Below are positions 16,430 to 21,929 of a stretch of 21,929 nt of DNA, piece after piece; position 1 is the first letter of the stretch; the number at the start of each line of letters is the position of its first letter. The position numbers were made by a program, and so were the translations under genes. The notes under the pieces were generated by a model that was given only the letters and a program-made list of their open reading frames with translations, did no database searches and was not told the origin of the DNA. Source of the DNA: an uncultured Candidatus Altimarinota bacterium (lineage in GTDB: Bacteria > Patescibacteriota > Gracilibacteria > BD1-5 > UBA6164); NCBI GenBank assembly GCA_937864995.1, contig CALMDL010000354.1, positions 1 through 21,929 of the forward strand, in the 5' to 3' direction.

Positions 16430-16984
16430 ATGACTAAATGAACTTCAATAGCTTGAAGAAAAAGAAATGATTGAATTGATTTTTATCAAACACCTAGTTG
16501 GTGTGTAGAAAAACTTTTAGAAAAAGAAGTTTTTAGTGATAATATATTAGAACCATGTAGTTGAGCAGGTGCAATATCTAAAGTATTAGAAAAACATTGA
16601 TATAATGTTTTCAGTCAAGATATAAGAACTGATAAATGAGTATATTGAAATAAATGACAAGATTTTTTATTATATAATAAACCAAAAGTTTGAGACATAA
16701 TAACTAATCCACCTTATTTTATAGCTAAAGATTTTATAAATAAAGCATTAGAAAATACTGATTGAAAAGTTGCTATGTTGCTTAAATTATCTTTTTTAGA
16801 AAGTGCTGATAGATATGAATTTTTTAAAAATACTCCTCTAAAAAAAGTTTATGTATTTTGTAAAAGAGTAAATATGTATCCTGAATGACAACCTCAACCA
16901 AAAAATAGCTGAACTATTGCATATGCTTGGTATATTTGGGAAAAATGATATACATGAAAGCCAACAATAGATTGGATATTATAA
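16430..16984 (+). CDS. Third DNA adenine methyltransferase, 184 aa
   Basis: Motif I: L-E41-P-C-S-G45-A-G-A (SAM loop). Motif IV: N93-P-P-Y96 (catalytic). Motif order I-IV and the small size match gamma-like phage N6-adenine MTases (Dam or 'DNA N-6-adenine-methyltransferase' type). Y-Q-T-P-S-W (19-24) before motif I is the conserved W/Y-x-T-P phrase of such enzymes. I-T-N-P-P-Y-F-I-A-K-D-F is canonical. UGA encodes the first Gly of S-G-A-G. It is unrelated in motif order to the beta-type MTase at 9659. The gene is in the same operon as the zinc ribbon, with no nuclease partner visible. TAA at 16982-16984. Confidence 0.75.
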
Positions 16985-17007
16985 TTTATTTTTTAATAAT
17001 AAATATT

Positions 17008-17274
17008 ATGCAAATGATAAAATTTAGTGCTAAATGGTGTAACCCTTGTCAGGCTTATTTACCTATTTTTGATGCAGTTAAAAATAATAATCAAAATATA
17101 GAAATGAGAAGTGTTGATGTTGATGTAGAAATGGATTTTGCTTGAAAGAATAAAATAATGTCTATTCCTGCAACAATCATTTTAGATGATGAATGAAAAG
17201 AAATCTTTAGACAAATTTGAATAATTCAACAAAAAGATTTACAAGAAATTATTGATAAATTTTTTAAAATTTAA
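17008..17274 (+). CDS. Thioredoxin-like protein, 88 aa
   Basis: M-I-K-F-S-A-K-W10-C11-N-P-C14 is a thioredoxin active-site motif (W-C-x-P-C) at the end of the first beta strand, and S-I-P54-A-T holds the cis-proline. Length (88 aa) is that of a minimal thioredoxin fold. The expected role is dithiol reduction, for example supplying ribonucleotide reductase or a phage enzyme. Start at 17008 rather than the in-frame ATG at 16927, because the latter is inside the methyltransferase gene and the added residues are hydrophobic but outside the fold. TAA at 17272-17274. Confidence 0.75.
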
Positions 17275-17289
17275 TCCTTTCTAAACAAT
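17275..17289 (+). repeat. Repeated 14/15-mer TCCTTTCTAAACAA(T)
   Basis: TCCTTTCTAAACAAT occurs at 1236-1250 (near the predicted 5' end of the candidate small RNA) and at 17275-17289, directly before and into the ATG at 17288. The 14-mer also occurs at 7219-7232 in the HTH gene. CCTTTCTAA resembles the pyrimidine-rich 3' end of bacterial 16S rRNA. Function is unknown; it could be a regulatory or recombination sequence. Confidence 0.35.
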
Positions 17290-17761
17290 GCATATAAATT
17301 CAAAAGTAAGACTTATAATTGAAGATTATGGAAATCTGATCTGAATGAAAAATTTATATAAATTATATAAAGCAAGAGTTTTAAAAGTAAAATCAATTAA
17401 AGAAATATCTGATTTTAAAAAAGAATATCTAATTAATATTTTTAAGGATTCAATTAATAAATTAAATACTTGAAAATTAACACAGCAAAGAGCTATAATT
17501 AATATTAAGCAAGAAATTATGCATAGAGATTGATATATAACTTGAGTTGATAGAACTGAATGAGGAGAAAAAAGAGTTACTCATTTATATAAATGAACAT
17601 TCCAAGACCCTTGACTTCCTATGTGCAAAAGAGGTTGGAATAGATGAGATAGTTATTCTATTTTTAGGAACAATATTTCAAAAAAATGAATTTGTAAAAT
17701 TTGTGAAAGAAGAGCAGAAAAAGATTTAGATTGAATAACTTGAAAAAAATGAAAAACTTAA
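17288..17761 (+). CDS. Hypothetical protein with Cys-rich C-terminus, 157 aa
   Basis: From ATG at 17288 to TAA at 17759-17761. The N-terminal 90 residues are helical and Lys-rich (FKKEYLINIFKDSINKLNTG near 50-69). The C-terminal part contains a Cys-bearing region, L-P-M-C-K-R-G-W-N-R (about 113-122) and I-C-K-I-C-E-R-R-A (about 136-144), that could form a zinc knuckle. Several Gly are UGA-encoded; standard decoding would break it at residue 19. The start codon overlaps the repeated 15-mer. Possibly nucleic-acid binding; no family recognised. Confidence 0.55.
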
Positions 17762-18081
17762 AACTAATAAATGAAGCACCAAGATGATTTACTTGAGAAA
17801 TAAAATTTCTACATAAGTGAACTGAATTTTGAAAAGTAAATATAAAAGTTCCATTAGAAAATCCAATTTCTCTATATGTATTTTTATTTAAAATTATGGA
17901 AGACTCTTTTAAAGACCAACCACAATTAAATATGTGAAAATTTGGAGAAATTTTTGAAGCTTCTATGGAAGTTAATTGAAAAGAAGTTACAGAAAAACAA
18001 ATTATGGATTTATTTTGAGAGATGTTTATAATTAAATTTAAAAAACATGTGAATACAAATTCTAACTCCAAAAAAGAGTAG
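17749..18081 (+). CDS. Hypothetical protein, 110 aa, last gene of the forward block
   Basis: ATG at 17749 overlaps the preceding gene by 13 bases; TAG at 18079-18081. Beta-rich N-terminus (GFTGEIKFLHKGTEFGKVNI, about 13-32), hydrophobic centre (LENPISLYVFLFKIMEDSF) and a helical end with a Ser/Lys tail. Seven Gly are UGA-encoded. The region from 18082 to 18180 downstream is AT-rich with no gene that I can support. Confidence 0.6.
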
Positions 18082-18180
18082 CTTTACAAAGCCAAAAGAT
18101 AGGTATAAAAGGCAAAATTTGACTTTAAAAAGACGAAAAAAAGTTTAGCTATACTTATATCCTAAAATAAAGAAAATAAT

Positions 18181-18213
18181 AAAGAGAGATTTTAATAAAT
18201 CCCTCTTTTTTTA
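18181..18213. terminator. Bidirectional terminator between convergent blocks
   Basis: AAAGAGAGATTT (18181-18192) pairs with AAATCCCTCTTT (18197-18208) around a TAAT loop, 12 bp with one A-C mismatch, followed by a T run on the + strand. On the - strand the other side is also T-rich (complement of AATAAAGAAAATAAT). It sits exactly where the forward block (ends 18081) and the reverse block (last stop at 18211-18213) converge, so it can stop transcription from both sides. Confidence 0.7.
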
Positions 18214-18618
18214 TTGTAATATATAAATTCCATCAACTAATCAATTTTTTCTTCTTTTTTCTTTATAATGTCATTTTAATTTAAGTTGCATATCTATTCA
18301 TTTTAATCTTAAATGATAATCAGGAACAGTTATACTTCATCATTCTCAATCTGAAATTTCTTTAGTTCAATTTAGAACAACATCATTTAAAGCTTCTGCA
18401 ATATCTTCATCATCTAATAAATGGTTTGTAATATCTTTTTCTACCTCCACTAATTCTAAAACTGGTGGAGGTGTTATTGTTTCTATTTTAGTACTTTGTC
18501 AAGAAGTGTTTGTAATTGAATTTTCTCAAGTTGTGGTTGAGTTTGTTGTTTTGCTTCAATGTCAATTAAATTGATCAGTTTTCACTTCTTCTTCTCAGAA
18601 TATGTTGGCAGTATTCAT
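18211..18618 (-). CDS. Possible small terminase subunit-like protein, 135 aa
   Basis: Read on the - strand from ATG at 18618-18616 to TAA at 18213-18211. N-terminus M-N-T-A-N-I-F-G-E-E-E-V, then a low-complexity Thr/Ser/Gly/Asn linker (SKTTNSTTTGENSITNTSG), a Pro-rich turn (TITPPPVLELVEVEKD), and a helical C-terminal half: LLDDEDIAEALNDVVLNG, then V-P-D-Y-H-L-R-L-K-G-I-D-M-Q-L-K-L-K-G-H-Y. The D-x-x-x-R-L-K-x-I-D-x-x-L-K-L-K-G phrase resembles the end of phage small terminase subunits and related DNA-packaging factors. The 5' 136 bases overlap the end of the large - strand gene in another frame. Family assignment is tentative; the position next to a virion-protein gene supports it. Confidence 0.5.
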
Positions 18619-21600
18619 ATATTAGTTCATTTAGTAGTAATTTTTCAAGAAAGTTTTGTTTCTTCTTTTGGAATATTACTCACTTCTTGTTTTTTTTCAA
18701 GATTTTCATCAATAAAAGTAGCTCATCTTAATTCTGCATTTCTTCTATATAAATCATATAACTCTGGAAAATCTTTTGTTGCCTCAAGTATTTTTGAAAT
18801 GTTATCTTGATTTATTGCAGTTGTAATTTTTTGACTAAGTGAATCATATATTTGTGCTTTTAATTCTGGAGAATTATTTAGTAATCAAATTACTTCATTT
18901 AAAGCTTTTAATTTATCATATTCAGTAGTAATTATATCACTTTTTGAAACCATTTGTTCAGCTAAATCACTTAATTTTTCTCATATAACTGTAGATAATA
19001 AAGCTCATTCCATATCTCTATTAATTACATTATCAACAAATGCTTTTTGTAATTCTGCAACTTCTGGATTTATATTTCCAGTAGAAATACTATTATATAA
19101 TTCAGAATAAAATTGGTTATATAATTTTGGATTTACTTCTCTTAATGTATTAAGAGTGGTATTCATATCTTCAAAATCTAAAGGAACATTTTTCACATAA
19201 TTTATTCATTTTACAACAGAAGATAGTTTATTTACAGTTCATAGATTAGATGTAATATTTTTAATATATTTTTCTTTAAAATTCTTTTTAAAAAGTTCTC
19301 ATTTTTCTCAATAATCTTTTCATAAAGCATTATCTAAGAAAGCATCAAAATCCATTTTTTCTGATTGTTTTTCTTTAATTCTTCTATTAATATTATCCAC
19401 TTGTGTTCTCAATGCTTTTAATTTAGCATTATTAACTTTTGAAGATACATCAAATGCATTTGACAAGCTATCAAAAACTTGAATAGTTTGCATAAAATTT
19501 CATAATTTTTCTCAAACTGAAGCTGGTAATTTAGCTTTTTCTTCTGCTAATTTGTTATATAAATTACTATATGCTGCAGAAGTTGGATTTATTCACATAA
19601 AAGTTCAAAGAGGGCTTGTAGATTTTATATCAGTATATGTATATCATCAATCTTTACTTTCATTTCTTGTATAATCTCATGCTATACTAGATAGAGCTGT
19701 TTTCCCTTTCTTTAGTCAAGTAAATATATTAAAAAACATTTTATTAAACTCTTCAATTTTTGCTTTTTCTCATTCAGCATTAGAAATTCAAACAACTCAT
19801 TGGATAAGTGCATCTATATTTCAAGAAACCATATCAAGACCAGAAAATCATGCTGGAGAAGTAACCAAATTAGCTAAGTAGTTTTTTAAATCTTTTGCAA
19901 AAATATATTCAGTAAATTTTGCTTTTTCCTCTTCATCTTCAAAGAACATTTCAGCCATAATTTTAGCAACTGCTAGCATTCATATAGTTCTTGTAGTTAA
20001 TGAAGTCATATTTGCTTTTAGTCAACTTACATCTCATCAAAGAGTTTTACTAAATTCTCTATCTGCTATATTATCTTTTTTTGTTTTTCATTCTGATTTT
20101 AATAGAATATCTATAGAATCAGTCATATCATGAAATATGCTTGATAAATTTTGTCTATTAAATCATTTTACCATATTAAATAATGGTATATCAAAAACTG
20201 AACTTGTAGCTGAAGATAATCTTGTATTGTCTTCTATTTTTGTAACTTGGTCTGATAATTCTCAAAAAATATCTCTTCTTTCAGGCTCACTTAGTGAATT
20301 AATTGTTCTTTTAAATGCTCAAACTAGAGTTTCTCATTCTTTTATCCCTCATCATTGTTTTTGAACTACATTGTTCATAAATCAAGAAGCAATGATAGTC
20401 TGAATTTGAGGTATTAATGTTGCTGTAAAGTATCTTAATCATTTATTAGGAATATCTTTTGTTTGAGAATATACTTTTCTAGATAAAGGAACATTTCATT
20501 TAAACAAATCCTTATCTAAGTTAAAGTCTTTATGTGCTATTAATCATTGATTAAATAAATAATCTCTTGTATCCCATAATGTATTATTTACAAAATTAGA
20601 TATTTTTTTAAATCATTTATCTTTTCATGATATTCAAGAATAAGTAGCTTTATCAGTAGCTAAATTATATAATGTCTTTCATAATCATTGTAAAGCACCA
20701 AAAGTTAAATTTTGCACCATCATAGCAGTATTTCATACATACTTTGTAAGTGCTGTTGCTTTTGAAATTTTTCTTACTCATTCATTTATTTTTGAATAAT
20801 CTCACATTCATAATAATTTTTTTGTAAGATAATTATTATCTGAAGTTAAATTCTGATCTATAAAACTTTTTACATTATCATCTTTTTTTCATAATTCTTC
20901 AAATAAAGATAATATTTCTTTTTGTTCTTTAAGTCTTGATAATTCAGTAGCATAGCTATTTATAACATCAAGTGGATTATAAGAATGTAAGAACCATACA
21001 TCTCTACTCTTTTTTAAAATTCAAGCCATTTGTTCTGGGGTAGGCATACTTCAGTTTTTAATAGCTTGTATATTATCTGCTTCATATTTTTGTAAAAAAG
21101 CATTAATATCTCATCATTGAGTTGCTTCAAAATATTCTCTTAGTTTATCTTGAGATACATATCAATGGTAGTAATTTTCTTTCAAATAAGGTATTAATTC
21201 TGGGTGTTGTTCTCATATTTCTTGAAATCATTTTTGAACTATAGAATCTTCTCAAAATTGTCAGTAATTATCAAATATTTGTTTTACATATGGTTGAGTT
21301 TCTTTAGGTAATTCAGAAATTACTTGATTTATAATTTCCTGTGTTTTAGCAGGATTTATCTCTTGATTAGTTTCTTTTTCAAAATTCTTAATTCTATTCA
21401 TTATTTCAAATCAAGTAAAATCAAAAAGAACTCTGTTTTTAGTTGAATTTATTCATTGTTCTCAACTTGTTCTTGAAAATAATTGATTAGGAGCTGTACT
21501 TGTTCAAATTTCTCTAATTTTATCTTTAATCTTTTCTCAAGTTTTATACTTGTCTATATTTTTTACAACAAAATCATATCATGCATTTATTGCTTTTGTG

Positions 21601-21929
21601 TTTTGGTCTTCTAATTTTCTTAGATTATCAAATCATAATGCATTCATTGTTTTATTCCTAAAATTTTTAGCTTCTCAAATGATTCAATCTACTAAAAATG
21701 AAGCTGTTTTTCTTCTTCAATTTTTATCTGTTACAACTATATTATCTAAAAATCACCTAACATTATCTATAAGAACCTTTTCAACTCATCATAATTTAAC
21801 TTTTTCAGTTAGTTTTCTAACTTTATTGAGACTAACTTTTAATCATTCTGTTAAGGGAAATTTTGACTTTTCAGCCTCTATATTATCTCATTTTAAAAAA
21901 TCTGGTAAATTTTTTGTTGTTTTTATTTG
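18483..21929 (-). CDS. Giant phage protein, C-terminal 1148 aa (5' end outside window)
   Basis: A single uninterrupted - strand frame from the right window edge to TAG at 18485-18483, with UGA read as Gly throughout. It is Lys/Glu/Asn-rich and mostly alpha-helical, with long coiled-coil-like stretches. A few hydrophobic patches are present (about 20,740-20,660: MMVQNLTFGALQGLGK; about 20,010-19,950: TRTIGMLAVAKIMAEMFF) and no enzyme motif that I recognise. Such very long helical proteins with small glycine-rich hydrophobic islands resemble phage internal virion/ejection proteins and the large polyvalent proteins described in phages, but that is inference. The start codon, and possibly an N-terminal enzymatic domain, lie beyond 21929. 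Its last 136 bp also encode the start of the 135-aa gene in a different frame. Confidence 0.75.

Noticed and set aside
16927..17007. Upstream ATG extension of the thioredoxin-like gene
   Set aside because: The extension lies inside the end of the methyltransferase gene and adds Ile/Tyr-rich residues outside the thioredoxin fold; ATG at 17008 follows the normal spacing.
17664..18071. Open frame of 135 codons on the - strand under the standard code
   Set aside because: It lies antisense to the two genes at 17288 and 17749, which tile neatly with UGA as Gly, and its product is a low-complexity Phe/Ile/Asn-rich sequence; AT-rich antisense frames of this kind are expected by chance.
18119..18155. 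TTGACT ... TATACT pair that looks like a promoter
   Set aside because: The spacer is 25 bp, far beyond 16-18, and it would transcribe only into the convergent terminator at 18181.
18559..18810. Open frame of 83 codons on the + strand
   Set aside because: Antisense to the continuous 1148-codon frame of the giant protein; composition is Phe/Ser/Leu/Ile-rich as expected for the complement of Lys/Glu-rich coding sequence.
1..21929. tRNA genes, CRISPR arrays, insertion sequences, integrase or attachment sites
   Set aside because: Looked for tRNA T-loop sequences, regularly spaced repeats, transposase-like motifs and terminal inverted repeats; none was convincing by eye.

Overview
The window reads as part of the genome of a tailed phage (or its provirus) infecting a bacterium that uses translation table 25, in which UGA is glycine (known from Absconditabacteria/SR1 and Gracilibacteria/BD1-5). 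With UGA as stop, almost every gene breaks into pieces. With UGA as Gly, the window is tiled by compact genes that all end in UAA or UAG. In-frame UGA falls on glycines that families require: the Walker A of the SF2 helicase, the CHC2 primase zinc finger, and methyltransferase SAM-binding motifs. The DNA is very AT-rich, genes abut or overlap by a few bases, starts sit in A-rich leaders without clear Shine-Dalgarno sequences, and I see no tRNA, rRNA, CRISPR array or insertion sequence.

Positions 1-18081 (+ strand) form a replication, DNA-processing and DNA-modification region, read as one or a few long operons. In order: small hypothetical genes; a likely single-stranded DNA-binding protein; an intergenic segment (1177-1457) with two long hairpins that looks like a discrete small RNA; small hypotheticals, two of them membrane proteins; a RecB/Cas4-like nuclease; an SF2 helicase; a CHC2 zinc-finger primase-like protein; a small HTH protein; a membrane-anchored coiled-coil protein apparently joined to a lysozyme-like domain by -1 frameshifting (7398-8200); a DEDDh exonuclease; a DNA methyltransferase; a second methyltransferase whose frame breaks at a G7 tract; an 805-residue P-loop replication protein; a second PD-(D/E)XK-type nuclease; a DUF1599-like protein; a zinc ribbon; a third DNA methyltransferase; a thioredoxin-like protein; and two hypotheticals.

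Positions 18211-21929 (- strand) converge on the first block at a bidirectional terminator (18181-18213). They hold the 3' end of a very large protein (more than 1148 residues in the window, start beyond the right edge), probably virion-associated, and a 135-residue gene that may be a small terminase subunit. The two share 136 bp in different frames. This looks like the start of the packaging/structural arm.

Helicase, primase-like protein, SSB, P-loop replication protein, exonuclease and nucleases together suggest self-directed DNA replication and recombination. Three methyltransferases without a visible restriction enzyme suggest protection of phage DNA. The membrane-coiled coil-lysozyme pair is the likely lysis or peptidoglycan-penetration element. 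No DNA polymerase, large terminase, portal, capsid or integrase is visible in this window.
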